DNA from: Valencia hispanica
Lineage: Eukaryota > Chordata > Actinopteri > Cyprinodontiformes > Valenciidae
DNA length: 64,000 bases
Assembly: GCA_963556495.2 (NCBI GenBank)
Contig: OY747702.1
Coordinates: 6,761,001 to 6,825,000 of the forward strand
Direction: 5' to 3'
Under the pieces are notes generated by a model that saw only the letters and a program-made list of their open reading frames with translations, had not been told where the DNA came from and did not search any database. Position numbers and translations under genes: made by a program. Below are positions 21,823 to 33,757 of this stretch, in pieces (the first letter of the stretch is position 1; the number at the start of each line of letters is the position of its first letter).

Positions 21823-23377
21823 CAACTCAATATTCTCTGGACTGATGAAGATGGGGGTCCTGTTATATGTATGGTATACTAACACTGGCATTAAAACCAT
21901 CTTGGTGGCCTGTTTTGCTGCTAAAGAACCTGGACAACTTGCGAATTTATGGAAACAGGAGTTCTGCTCTCTTGCAGGAACTCCTGAAGAAGAATATCAG
22001 GTTTGTCCCGCCATGCTGAGTCCACTTGAAAAAGAGCTGTTTCCCCTTAATGAATGAAATGATCAGTTGGAAACTGCTGTTTGTATTTACTCAGGTTCGT
22101 TATCTGATGTTAAAATGTATTGGCTGATCTGAAACATTTAAGTGTGACAAATAAAACAAACACATAGGTAGGTTTTTAGGGGTAAATACTGTTTTTAATA
22201 GTTCTGTATCTTTTAACATGTTTCCGCCACTAAATAAATCTTGTTAAATAAACGGATGTGCTTTTCAAAATTTTCCAGTGAGGGATTATGCTACTGAAAT
22301 AAAAGAATAATTTATTTTAACGCTTTTTACACATCCTTTGCAGGGTTGCCAATAAATGTTCTCCATGTCTGTAAGGAACTTATTTAGTTAAAGGCTTTGC
22401 TTAAGCTGCCTCGTGTTAGGGTTGTTTCTGGTGAAATATAGCCTAAAAGAAGAAGAAAATCATCTTACATGGTTAAATGCTTTTTGCTCTCCCATGATGC
22501 TCTGCGTGGCGTCTCAGGCGTGTTTGGAAATAGTTCAATTTAAAAGCATATTTAGTTCTAAACAGTGATTTGGCTAATCAGAGCTAAGAAAACATGACTT
22601 ATTTGTCTGCTTTAGAAAACCAACAGAAAGAACTCAAAGAGAGCAAATGAAAAAGTGACTTTGAAACACAGTGGCAGTTGAATATGTCTGGGTGGCTGCC
22701 TCCTGCAGCTATTCTCACAGGGTGAGCGGCACTCTGCTGCTTTATATGTCAGCTACATGCTACAGTCTTAGCATTCGAGCGGCTCTCGCTGCCACGAGGA
22801 GCCTGCTGGCTCTGAGAGGGGAGCAGGAACATTAAGTCCTCCACCTGTCAGTCAATCACAGCAGCTGTCAGATTAGTTTATCAATACAAGCTGAGCTGTA
22901 TGTCCCCACACTAAACCCTGGATCAATGCGTCAGGACACCTCCCATAAAACTGATTTATCAAGCTGACGATGGCTCTGACAATAAACCTGCCAAATAGAT
23001 ATGTTGGTTCACACCCATTCAGATGCTGCATCACAGGCTTGCCAAGTGAACACAGACACACATACCCTTTCAACTGAATGATTCCAATTTATGTGGATGA
23101 CCCTAACTATAACCAACTAATACATAACCCTAACCCAGATGCAGCAAACATCCAGACTTCCCTCCTCTAATTATCAAAGCTAATGTTCAACCCTGATGTT
23201 TACCCTGCTCTCAAGGAAAATTGAATTCTAACCCTAACTATGTCGTACCATTTAGAGATCTGAGTTTCATCATTTTGCTCCCTACAAAGCTGTCAGACTC
23301 CAAAGGCTGGGAGCCTTTCTTTTCTCTAACGAAACAAGACATCTACTCAGTAGTGATGTGACTATGTGTCTGGGCAG
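21823..23377 (+). other. Intron D-E, 3' part
   Basis: No exon or clear transposon seen. The 23098-23240 interval carries several CCCTAAC/AACCCTAA words that resemble interstitial telomere-like motifs but are scattered and few. The exon E acceptor GGGCAG ends at 23377. Confidence 0.45.
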
Positions 23378-23514
23378 GTAACTCAATCAGCTGGATGGGA
23401 AGGCCTGGATCACTGCCCTCAGATCCCACGCAGCCCCCCACTCCCAGACCCTCTCCTCTTGTTCAGAAGGACGAGCTGCTGAGCAGCAACCACCTGCCTG
23501 AGCTCAACAATGAT
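23378..23514 (+). CDS. GFRA receptor exon E: end of domain 3 and start of stalk
   Basis: A 137-nt exon (acceptor CTGGGCAG, donor GTGAGT) entered in phase 1 and left in phase 0. Its first two bases complete the arginine after the last domain-3 cysteine, giving CLRNSISWMGRPG. Then comes a proline-rich stretch (SDPTQPPTPRPSPL) and a polar region ending in LPELNND. In GFRA1 and GFRA2 the equivalent place reads NAIQAFGNG; here only the N and I positions agree, so the motif is lost. There are no cysteines, as expected for the stalk between domain 3 and the membrane anchor. The call depends on phase, position and the CLxN join, so it is a little less certain than exons B to D. Confidence 0.85.
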
Positions 23515-24193
23515 GTGAGTATACCAGAGGTCATCATGTTTGCATTTGTAAATCAGTTATAATACTAGGATTATAGAGTCTAGTTGAACCAACACTGAAT
23601 CTAGAATACACGGCTTGTAAATCCTATAAAATAGGATTTGCATCTAAAGATACCAACAATGACTAAAACTTCAAATTTTCAGATTTTCACATCTAGACCA
23701 AAGGGTTTACAGATCACAGATTGAGGTTTCAAAATAAGCATACAGATTAGAAATGTCCAAGTTCAACAAGACCAGTTAAGGCTTAACCAATATGAGAAGG
23801 TTGTGTTTTTAAACTGGACCTGACCCTCATCCCCATGCTCAGAGGTGTTTTTCACATTCTATGAACCACTCTATGACTGGAAAGATGTACTGCGGCTTAT
23901 AAAAATATTCATACCACGGCTGTGAAACAATAAGTTGGTTTGGCTTTGAAGAACTAGGCTATTAATAAGTGCCAAGGGCAATTAATAATAAACTTAGAGC
24001 AATAAAGTCAGAGAAACACCTGATTATTAAGAATTAATACAAAAAACAGCTTTCAGTCTCTGTCAGTTATTGTTTTATGAATACCTTCCTTTTGAGGTGT
24101 GGTGTCACAGAACAATAGATGATGGACTGAATTTGGTATTTAGCAACTAATACCTCATGTGTACCTTAAAACTGAAGCTATTCTTGAACTATT
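23515..24193 (+). other. Start of the 18.6-kb intron E-F
   Basis: Donor GTGAGT at 23515. No recognisable feature before the transposon nest begins at 24194. Confidence 0.5.
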
Positions 24194-24423
24194 TTAAAGC
24201 AACACTAAGTAAGTTTTGCTCTCTGGGTCCCCCTACAGTTGGGAAAAATGTATTGTTTTCTATTACTGTCATAAAATCTGTTATGGTTACACCAGGGGAT
24301 TCACATTTACAAGTGATACCCTCTAACCCTCTAATTTTCATGTCTTGGCCAGCCTTTCTGTCAAATGTCTTCATCCCAGGTACATTTTCTATATTTCAGC
24401 ATGTCATATGTACGGCGGTGTAG

Positions 24424-24583
24424 AGCCATATAACAAAGAAATTAGACCGTATCACGTTATAACATTATTATAAAAACTTGAAAACCACTTGAAACTAAAA
24501 CGTTATAACGTGATAGTTTCACGTTTTTACAATAAACTATCACGTTATAACGTGATACAGTCTGATTTCTTTATTATATGGCT
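24424..24583. repeat. 160-bp foldback with repeated ACGTTATAAC motif
   Basis: Left arm 24424-24463 and right arm 24544-24583 are reverse complements over 40 bases with three mismatches. The loop contains a further inverted pair (CGTTATAACGTGATAG near 24500 and its complement near 24530), so the palindrome CGTTATAACG recurs. It looks like a small foldback transposon or a self-duplicated cruciform sequence. Confidence 0.75.
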
Positions 24584-26490
24584 GACAGCACTGTTCTGAC
24601 GATCTGCGCTACCTCCTCAGAATGTCTTACCGTAGCGCGCATCTGTCGGTGCTACTCCTCAAAAAGTATGTTTACATGCCGAAAACAACAACTGTTAGCT
24701 TTGATGTTAACCATAATCATCGGAAAATATTTTTCAAGTGACGGGATTGAAGTGGCAGTTTAGCAGTAATGCCTAACATAGCAAAAAATTATGAATAACG
24801 AAAACTTTTCTTTCAATCCACAGAACATGCTACCCGTTTAATATAAAGCTAAAACTAGCACTTAAAGATGCACTAAAAACCATGATCAGAATATCCTACC
24901 TGTTAAATAGGCCTATAGATGAATAGCACACTCTGGAAATCTGTTAGTTTGTAAAGCAGCTAATGAATATATACCAAGCCAGTAAGACGTAGAGCAGATA
25001 GCAGTATTATTACTCCAAAATATTAAAATGTAGCAGCCTATGATTATAAGCACAAATAGCCCGCAAAATACACCTCATTTACTGTACAAATCTAATTAAT
25101 GGGACTTGTTTACATGCAGTGTAACGATAAGTAACGAGAAGTGAAACTAACATACAAGGGCTGTGATGTAAACTTGAAACTAGTAGCTTAAGGAAAGCCT
25201 TAAAATATTTTGAATAAAAATTAGCCAGTAATAAAATAATCTGGATAAAACTCACCGTAAACTTCAAAGAAATAAAACAGACGAAATGGATCTTCCAGGT
25301 AGGAATTCTTGATGACAGATTTGCTGAGTAAGCGAATTGTGACGTAACATCGAAATGTGCATGCGGGTAGCACAGATATTTGGAACACCGGTGTACAGAT
25401 GAATACAATTTCGACTCCGTCATGATGACAATTGTTCAAGCTACCTGCTGCTAGGTATCTTCCGTTTATATGTATCTGCCGAGTATGCTCCACCCAGAGA
25501 GCCTTGCAGGACGCTGCACCTACCGGCTTTTTTGTATGGAAGCGTATGTGTAACATAAATAAAATTAAAATGCATTTGCAGAAATGCTTTTTCATTTTCT
25601 AAATCTAGCTGCTATTTTTGACTCATAAATAAAATTAAAAATAAAAAACCCAAACTGCTTTTTCATTTTACAATTCAACATTGCTCATTCTGTAACTTAA
25701 TTAAAATGAAATAGAAAAGGACATTTAAGATTTAATTTTCTAATTGCACCCCAGCAAAACAGTAGCAAAATTCAATTTGAAATGTCAAAGTTGAAAATTA
25801 AAATGCATTAGCAGAAATGCATTTTCATTTTCTAAATACAAATGCCCCTTTTGACTCATAAATAAAATTAAAAAGAATTCATCCAAACTGCTTTTTCGTT
25901 TTCATCCCTACCCCTGCAAAAGGTGTAACATAATTCAAATCGAATTGGCAATCCCTCACGGCGCAGGAGAATGACGTCAGGGCTCCTTCTTCTTATTCAG
26001 TCCCCAGCCTGACCGTGCTTAGCAATCAAAACGTTAGGGGGCGTTTGTGTATAGTTGATGCTGGTGAAAGAGAGGAAAAGTAACAAGAAGGCAAGTGGAA
26101 AAGTATGAGAGTGTGAGCATACACATATATAAAGGCTGTGTGGTCCAAATTCAGGGGCTGCATCCTTCTAAGGACCCGTCCTCCCTGGTCTAAGAAGGAC
26201 GTCGGGTCATTCGTAGACCAGGTGGACCACCGCATGTTAGAGCACCTTCAAGTGAGGCAACACTTGGAAATATGCCGTCAAGCCAGCCGTTTATAGTAAT
26301 ATTACATTTCAGTTTTTCTTTTTTAATAAATTCACAAAAAATTCTACATTTGTTTTTCTTCTGTCAAGATGGGGTGCTGATTGTACATTAATGAGAAATA
26401 AAATGATATTTTTTGATTTTAGAAAATGGCTGCAATGAAACAGTGACAAATTTAAAGGGGTCTGTAAACTTTACATAACTAAATATTATA

Positions 26491-26492
<2 letters not shown>

Positions 26493-26529
<37 letters not shown>
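26493..26529. repeat. (TA)n microsatellite
   Basis: Uninterrupted AT dinucleotide run within the core of the inner transposon. Confidence 0.95.
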
Positions 26530-26531
<2 letters not shown>

Positions 26532-26765
26532 TTATTTAATAGTTATATAAACAATTAAATATTACATAAAATGTTTCTAATATTCAGTTGATTTAAAAAC
26601 AAAATTGTGTGCCAAATTGAATTGAATATATAGTTTTTTTCTTACTATGTGATGTCTTGCTAATCGGCACTTTCTGAATAAATAGAATGAATAGATTTTT
26701 TTAAACAACCAGTGCAACAATAACTTTACATTTTTATGTTTTTAACACCATTGCGGGTCATAACA

Positions 26766-26915
26766 GCATGAGCTCTTCTCTGCATCTGCCTCAGTGCTGG
26801 TGACATTGTGGCACCTGGGGATGAGCGTGAAGATGATGTAGCAGAGGATGAGGCTGGTTTGGAGAACTCAGTGGTGTTCTCCGGTGGGACGAACTGTCTT
26901 CTGAACACGTCTTAG
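26766..26915 (+). pseudogene. Harbinger-like transposase C-terminal remnant
   Basis: Reading frame ending in TAG at 26913-26915. After an in-frame TGA at 26769 it reads ALLCICLSAGDIVAPGDERE, then an acidic tail. In PIF/Harbinger nucleases (and the domesticated HARBI1) the last conserved block reads CVLHN-I/H-C/L-xxxGD; here CxLHN is decayed to xxLLC but ICLSAGD is intact and is followed by the usual acidic, non-conserved end. No DDE catalytic block survives. Low sequence content, so this is a tentative call. Confidence 0.4.
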
Positions 26916-28137
26916 TGATGTGGCAGTCTATTAAGCCAGCCCTGGACGACGCAGCGCAAAGAACAGTGCAAAGAAGCTACCCGAAGCCTTCTCTGCAGAC
27001 CAACCTAAATGATGTTCCCCTCGTCAACCAAAAAATACCACCCACAGGCCTCAGCTGGATAACTTCATCCACATCTCTGAGCTTTATTCAGCCTGTTTTT
27101 TTTCTAATAAAGCTTAAAGAATGGCCCAGGAAGAGCTCATTCAGGTTAATCCTGCATGAGTAACTATAAATAACTACACAATAATTTATCCTAATGTCAA
27201 TTTTTGTTATTTCATTTCAATAGTCATTTTAAATTGTTCAAAGTAAGCTCAATGATCATACCTTTGAAAATTCAATGCAACTGTTAGTAAAATGACAATT
27301 ATATTTAAGATTTGTTTTAATCAATTTATTTATAACAACCATGGAACAACTAAATAACCAAAGTGACAAAAACATAAATTGACAAACAGAAAACAGTGAT
27401 CCATCCGGTCCTTCCTCTCCTCTCCTCTCCTCTCCTCTCCTCCGCCTCCCTTTGATTCCTCATGTCCTAAACAAGAAATCAATACATAGTTTACAAAAAA
27501 GCAAAACAAAAACTTGCAGCAAATCTCTATTTATTAACATGATCAGTCATAAGTTATGTATTGATGCACTGCTGCACATGCACATACAGTACTTTTTCAT
27601 TACAAAAATAATCTCATTTGTTTTTGGCCAACAATGGGTGACATTCCCCTCCAGATTTACCATAATTGTATTTATAAAATAGATAGAAAATAAGTGCAGA
27701 TGAGGAACATGGCAACTGTGTTATTTGTGAATTCAAAACTATAGTTTTTACAGCAGAACACAAGAGATCACATACTAAGAATACAGGTTATGAGGTTTTT
27801 GAGGCTTAATAAGACTCCTCTAAGCATTAGGTGTGTAATTGGATTTATTCTTCTACCTCCATGCCACCGTGGCCCAATTTTGCCCCGGTAAAGAGGTAAT
27901 AATTTCCCCTAAAATTAGTCGTTTTTTTTCCCCTTTGCAAAACCCAAAATAAGCTGTACATAAGCGGGGCAATAGACGGAGAACAATTAGACCAACATAG
28001 GAGCTCGTTTATGGGCGATAGTTTACAAATAATAATAATATTATATTATAATACATGTCTATACTAACAACAAAAGCCAAATAACACAACCGCGTTAAGT
28101 TTAACATTTTTGTACCGCCAGATTTTAATATACTTAC

Positions 28138-28186
28138 ATTTAAAACTGTACTCTTCGCTTGCTCCTTCTCCAGCTTCATCCGCCAT
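28138..28186 (-). pseudogene. First-exon-like sequence of a transposon gene
   Basis: On the minus strand an ATG (28186) in fair context starts MADEAGEGASEEYSFK and runs straight into a GTAAGT donor at 28137. Alanine/glutamate-rich starts followed by a donor are common in the accessory (Myb-like) gene of Harbinger transposons. I cannot identify the following exons between 27000 and 28130. Confidence 0.35.
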
Positions 28187-28321
28187 TGTTGCTGGAACAG
28201 AAATCTTCTCGCAATGCCCTGACGTCATTCTCCTGCGCCGTGTGGGATTGCGAATCCACTTTGAAATATGTTACACTTTTTGCGGCGGGAAGTTTGAAAC
28301 TGAAAAAGCAATATAATTTTC

Positions 28322-28940
28322 TTTATCGTTTTAATTAAGTTACAGAACGAGCAATGTTGAATTGTAAAATGAAAAAGCAGTTTGGATGATTTCTTTTTAA
28401 TTTTATTTATGAGTCAAAAGGGGCATTTGTATTTAGAAAATGAAAATGCATTTCTGCTAATGCATTTTCATTTTCAACTTTGACATTTCAAATTGAATTT
28501 TGTTACTGTTTTGCTGGGCTGCAATTTGAAAATTTAATCTTAAATGTCCTTTTCTATTTCATTTTAATTAAGTTACAGAACGAGCAATGTTGAATTGTAA
28601 AATGAAAAAGCAGTTTGGATGATTTCTTTTTAATTTTATTTTATGAGTCAAAAGGGGCATTTGTATTTAGAAAATGAAAATGCATTTCTGTTAATGCATT
28701 TTAATTTTTAACTTTGACATTTCAAATTGAATTTTGTTACTGTTTTGCTGGGGTGCAATTTGAAAATTAAATCTTAAATGTCCTTTTCTATTTCATTTTA
28801 GTTAAGTTACAGAATGAGCAATGTTGAATTGTAAAATGAAAAAGCAGTTTGGGTTATTTATTTTTAATTTTATTTATGAGTCAAAAATAGCAGCTAGATT
28901 TAGAAAATGAAAAAGCATTTCTGCAAATGCATTTTAATTT
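28322..28940. repeat. 233-bp tandem repeat in the right arm
   Basis: AAGTTACAGAAyGAGCAATG recurs at 28337, 28570 and 28804, a period of 233-234 bases, with about 2.6 copies in all. The left arm of the same transposon (25556-25915) has only about 1.4 copies in inverted orientation. Confidence 0.85.
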
Positions 28941-29398
28941 TATTTACGTTACACATACGCTTCCATATTTTTGAAGCCTGCCGTAAAGCAAGTCGGATTT
29001 GAATTACAAAACCGCTACCCGACGACCCAAAGTTACATAGTGCTGTTATGGCCGATAGAGGGCCGCAAAGCGAATGCAGAAGTGACGTTTCACCCTGTTA
29101 TGAGTTGATCAACCACTGACACGAGTTCAGAAACATTATTTTAAGGTAAAAAAAAAACTCTTTAGTGTTGCTTTAAGTAGAGACATGACTGGGGTCTCTT
29201 TGGAAAGAAAACACTCTGAAATGTCTCACAGAACAGTGATAATATGTCCAAGTGCTGTTGTACCAAGTAATATGATTTTTAATACACTGGAAAATATTAA
29301 CTTAATTATAATTGTATCCTTGTTTGGCAAATAATTTTGGAAACACAAGACTCTTAGCTTTCCAATGATATAAAATATGTATAAGTTCATAGACTTTA

Positions 29399-29770
29399 GG
29401 CAAGGCAAGGCAATTTTATTTGTATAGCACAATTTCAACAACAGGTAATTCAAGGTGCTTTACATGATTAAGGGGTAAAATAAAAATAGCAGTAAAACAC
29501 AGACAAAGCATATAAAGTAAAAACAGTAACAAAGCAAGAAGCACCACACACCATATGATATATGAAAGCATAACTCAAAGGCAGCTCTAAACAGATACGT
29601 TTTTAGTTGTGATTTAAAAGAACTTAGTGTTTCAGCAGCTTTGCAGTTGTCTGGAAGTTTGTTCCAGATTAGAGGAGCATAGAAACTGAAAGCTGCTTTA
29701 GACGTTAGGAGTCAGAAGATCGGTGGATTTAAACCCAGAGGTGGAATGGGCCCTAGGAACGATAATGGGT
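29399..29770 (-). mobile_element. L2-type LINE 3' fragment
   Basis: On the minus strand it encodes the decayed C-terminus ([35 protein letters not shown]) and ends in AATAAAATTGCCTTGCCTTG, the same tail as the + strand LINE ending at 21030. It is 5'-truncated and lies antisense in the GFRA intron. Confidence 0.85.
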
Positions 29771-31514
29771 TAAGGTGTGTATGAGCACTGGCGGCTCATA
29801 ATTATCTGTCAAAACACAACCTCTTACTGTGAGTGTTCTGATAAACAGTGGAGGATGTTGGAAACCCGCTTGGTCGATGTAATCAGAGACGGTCTCATTA
29901 CAGGGAATCTTTGATCAGATTCTTTTTGAAGGAGCTCAACGAGAGGCATTTTCAGCCGGCTAGTATTATTTGCGGCTATGATACGGTCAGCTGTTACTCA
30001 AACAGCAGATCGGACTTTACTATGGCTTCAAGGTTATTCTTCGAAGATGTAACCTTTCACTCAGACATTCACATGTCACACTCAGTATGCCATTTAAAAA
30101 ATCCTAAAAATGTTGAATCATTTGTTGCAGATTTGGTTTTGTGATGAAGACTCCAGTTTCTTACATGATGTTAGAACATAACATGGCAGGAATCAACCAA
30201 ATTCAGGACAGGCATAGATAAAAAAAACAATAAATTATGATGTTTTTTTTAAATTAAATAAATAGAAATCATTTCTCCTATGGACTAATGTCTGATTTCT
30301 TTCTCCTACAAAGTCAATATACCCTGCCAAGCATGTAATCTGCTGCTGGAAGGAATGTGGGATTTGTGATTAACTTTACACATGATCCCAGGATGTAATT
30401 CATTTATTTTCCACTGAATGTTTATTTTGTGTTCTTCAAGAAACAATCATTTTAAGATTTTCTTTGACTTTGTCTTTAAGACCAGTCAGATTCCACCACT
30501 CTCTGTCTGACAGTTTAGTTTTGGCCCTTCAGTGTTTTTATTTCAGGCCTGTTTTGCTTGATGTCTGCCAGCCTGTTAATGTGCAAACTGTGGCGTGGGC
30601 ACAGATGCATGGTGAAGTGCAGCAGGAACACCTACGGTCTGAGAGCCCTGGCTCCTGGCTGCCCTTGTCCAGCTCTGATTGTCCAACCTGCTCCAATCCA
30701 ATCACTGGCCTGGCTCCTGCAGCCTTGGCTGGACCACAATCTGCCGTGGCTCCCGACTCTCCGGCTCCCAGTGTGCCGCGCTGCCAGAGATAATCTGGGC
30801 CGACAGACAGGAGGGAATTCCAACTTTGCTCCAATCACTCGCTCTCTATTCCTGGCTTTGTCTTTCTGTGTCTCTCTCTCTCTTTCTCTCTCTCTCATTG
30901 AGCACATAAGATGAGGTGTTTGTTGGAAGGGCTGCTTCATTAGTATGAATGTATTCATTCCCATATGTCACCTGTCTCTTTTTCTTTCTCCCCTGAAATC
31001 CTCTTCCTTCCTTCTTTCGCCCCTCAATTCCTTTATCCTCCTTTCAGTTCTTGTACTCATTCACCATAGTCTATCATTTTGTTTTCTTTTTCAAATTCCT
31101 AAAGCCTTCTCTGGATATGCCTACGGTACTCCTCATCTTCTCATCAGTCTGTCACTCAGATGCTCATTTGGTCTCTTTTAAAAGGGTTCTCTCTTTTTTA
31201 TTAATGGATTTTTTTGCATGAATTTAAAGTTGATGCTGCAAATTAGAAGCATTGAAACTTTTCTTTGCTGTAAAAAATATGTTTTCACAATGGATACAGA
31301 TACATGTCAAATGGTAGGGAAACACTAGTGGACTATTAATTGTCTCTTTTGCAGATAAGTTTGTTTTCTTCCTCTTTTAACAGGAAACATGAAATATTGC
31401 AGAAATTGCTTCTCTGTTAGTGTTCATTTTACATCCAGAAGTCCCAGATTTTTCCTTTCTAGGAGAAACAATGATTAATCTAAATCCTTTAATATACTGT
31501 AGTTAACAAATATA
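29771..31514. other. Intronic spacer, no gene recognised
   Basis: Contains a TC-rich run at 30868-30898. Frames at 30464-30964 on both strands overlap each other and have no family signature. Nothing else recognised. Confidence 0.45.
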
Positions 31515-32270
31515 AGGTTGAAACCAGATATTTGCACACATTATATCAAAAGACACATAACCTTTTCTTCTCACTGTCTAACATTAAAACATAATAAAAT
31601 GTAACTGGTTAGGTTTGTTAGGGTTACTGATCTTATATAGAAATAATTTTGTTATTTTAAAATTTAAGTTCAGAGGTTCATATACTGTACATGTCCTCAG
31701 TCTTTATTAGAGTTACCTTTACACCTTTGTATGATTTGGGTCAAAAAGTTTACAGCTTCCAAAAGCTTCTAACAATATTTTGCCGGAAATTTGGCCCATT
31801 CCTCCAGACAGAACTGATGAAACTGAGACGAGTTTGCAAAACAACTTGCTGACACAAATCTTTTTTTAGTTCTTAACACAAATTTTGTATAGGACTCACA
31901 TCAGAGTCTTGTGATTGTCACTTTGAAGCATTGATTTTGGTGTCCTTAAGCAAATTTGTAGCAAATCTGGTGGTATGCTTGGAACTTAGAGCTATTGTTC
32001 ACTTGGAATATCCATTTTCTTTTCCAGAAATGTGGGGAAAAAACAGGAAGCCAGACAGACAAAATACCCCACAGTCTTAATAATGTTGGTACAGGACTCA
32101 TTTAACTGTGGATAATGACTCTTTCTTACCAACTTTATCAGCATTATCAAAAGGTCTTTAGCGTTATTTCTGGGAATGAACCCACCTTCTTCCTGAACAA
32201 TAGGGCTTGCTGTGTATACTTGCATATATTTGTTTCAACAGATGAATGTGGTCCCTTCAGATCACTACAA
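31515..32270 (-). pseudogene. Decayed Tc1-like transposon
   Basis: Begins at the left with GGTTGAAACCAGATATTTGC, the sort of terminal sequence carried by fish Tc1 elements (GTTGAA...GTTTACATACAC). From about 31730 to 32260 the minus strand holds a badly decayed transposase-like region: for example GGMGQISGKIL and CKLFDPNHTK correspond in place to the usual EEWxKIP and TKY end region. Stops and frameshifts are frequent. A second isolated end of the same family is at 34485. Confidence 0.5.
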
Positions 32271-32284
32271 TATTTTGATGTCAG

Positions 32285-32880
32285 CCATTTTGACTGACGG
32301 AATCAAAAAAATTCAAATCATAGTCAATTTATACCCGTCAAATTTGTAATGATAATAACATATTCAGTAGTTCATTTTTAATCAATTTCATTAAACTAAT
32401 CAACAATTCTACATCGTGCCATCACACATCGAGCAAGTTTTGAAATCAGGGAGCATTTCTACAATTCAAGTGATCAGATTTTGGCAAGACCCTCTAAACT
32501 AGGTCTTTTCTAAATGCTTCCCACTGCATGCACTCTTTTTGCATCAGTAATTAGGCTGCAGCAATCTGTCACCACCAATCTACACACGGTGCAGTCACAG
32601 ATATGCTACATTCCTCCGACGCATTGGGTGCAGGGTCCAGGTCTGAGAATATCCTCAGATGCTCTTATGGGAAACTTTTTTTAATAGATTTTTTTATTGA
32701 TTCAGTTACCTGTACTCTGTGCGTAAAGTTAAAGTTGCGCATTTGCACCAGGTGGTCAGAGGTGTGAATAATAATCTGTTAAAATGACAGACGGTGTTCA
32801 GATTCTTCCATCACTGTTTAATAAAATCAAGTCAATTATGGACAATATTTGATTAACGCAACCCCTGCTGGAAATTGTTC
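32285..32880 (+). repeat. Interspersed repeat, copy 1 (hAT-like)
   Basis: Shares ordered blocks with 43141-43913: TTTTGACTG-CGG, GATAATAACATATTCAGTA, CCCACTGCATGCAC, GTCCAGGTCTGAGA, ATGCTC and a TGATTTAGTAACxTGTACTCTGTG-like stretch. It ends with TTAACGCAACCCCTG, the complement of a CAGGGGTTGCGTTAA start. Both copies run in the same direction. No coding content. Confidence 0.6.
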
Positions 32881-33435
32881 TCAAGGATGAACCAGACTTG
32901 TGAATGTCCACAATTTTCTTCCTGGTATCTTGGCTAATGATGTCACACAAGAAAACAGTTTGTTTGGGATGTTGCCTTAGAATACATCCATAGGTATGCT
33001 TCTAATTACCTCAAATGTTGTGATTGAACCAATCAAAAGCTTACAAAGCTCTGACATAATGATCTAGACTTTCCTAAGTGGTCTTAGTGTATCCGAATGT
33101 CTAAATTTAAAGAAAGCAATGTAAAACATATTTAAAGTATCTTTTTCATTATTCTTGTATTAACCAAAAATACATAATGCTGGTTGTTTTAAATGACCTA
33201 TACCTAGAAAAGTTTAGTCAGTTTTCATGTTAGATAGAAAAATTTTGTGTTTTATAAAGTGTGAAAATATCTGGCTTTCACCTTTAGCTTGTGATTTTTA
33301 TTGTGATATGATCTGTTGGTTAACAATGTTAGCATAATTATGGGATCATGAATTGGTCATTTATTTATTAAGATTTTGTGGCCCAAGTAGCCTTTTTTTA
33401 AAAGTAATAGGTCAGAAATAAGGGAAGCAAAGCAT

Positions 33436-33530
33436 TAAATGTCCACGGAGCCAAGACTCAAACTCAGGACAGTCGGGTCGAGAGCCTCTGTACATGGGGC
33501 GCTCGCTCTACTACTACACCATGTGACGTC
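33436..33530 (-). repeat. tRNA-like SINE head
   Basis: On the minus strand, TGGTGTAGTAGTAGAGC looks like an A box and GAGTTTGAGTCTTGG, about 55 bases later, like a decayed B box. The spacing fits a tRNA-derived SINE head. The body is not recognisable. Confidence 0.4.
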
Positions 33531-33598
33531 CCATGAATTGGCCATTTATATGACTATTGCTAAGAAATATAATATATGTCTAAGCATGTCAACAATAC

Positions 33599-33757
33599 GT
33601 TGCAAAACAACTAAAGAAGAATAGCAAATTCTCAAGAAAATGTTGAGACTTAAAAAACAATAATAAGTAATAATAATAATAAGTAATAATAATAAGTTGC
33701 AAAACAACTAAAGAAGAATAGGAAATTCTCAAGAAAATGTTGAGACTTAAAAAACTA
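33599..33757. repeat. Local duplication around an (AAT)n tract
   Basis: The 62-base segment starting GTTGCAAAACAACTAAAGAA at 33599 is repeated at 33696 with one clear difference (TAGC/TAGG) in its first 60 bases; AATAAT/AAGTAAT trinucleotides lie between. The period is 97 bases. Confidence 0.9.

Larger units (their letters stand above)
25535..28967. mobile_element. Inner DNA transposon with long inverted repeats, Harbinger-like
   Basis: The outer ends TATGGAAGCGTATGTGTAAC (25535-25554) and its exact reverse complement (28948-28967) are flanked by TTTTTG on both sides, a candidate target duplication. The inverted arms are long: the left runs to about 25982 and the right starts about 28219, both ending in the AGAATGACGTCAGGG block. 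The right arm is about 300 bp longer because it holds extra tandem copies of a 233-bp unit. The 2.2-kb core carries a + strand remnant resembling the C-terminus of a PIF/Harbinger nuclease (26766-26915) and a minus-strand first-exon-like sequence (28138-28186), the two-gene arrangement seen in Harbinger elements. The superfamily assignment is an inference; the target duplication is longer than the usual 3 bp. Confidence 0.6.
24194..29176. mobile_element. Outer TTAA-flanked DNA transposon carrying nested insertions
   Basis: The ends are TTAAAGCAACACTAA at 24194-24208 and its exact reverse complement at 29162-29176, with TTAA outermost on both sides. The outer element proper is 24194-25534 plus 28968-29176, about 1.5 kb, of which the CCCCCTACAGTTG block near 24229 is typical of fish MITEs. 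A second transposon (25535-28967) is inserted into it and a 160-bp foldback lies at 24424-24583. The termini resemble those of the MITE at 16630-17204 (TTAAAGCwACA), so the two may be related. Confidence 0.65.

Noticed and set aside
23098..23240. Interstitial telomere-like CCCTAAC words
   Set aside because: Only a few scattered, non-tandem matches; not a telomeric array.
30464..30964. Four overlapping frames of about 100 codons
   Set aside because: Both strands are open at once over a GC-richer stretch and a TC run; no family content.
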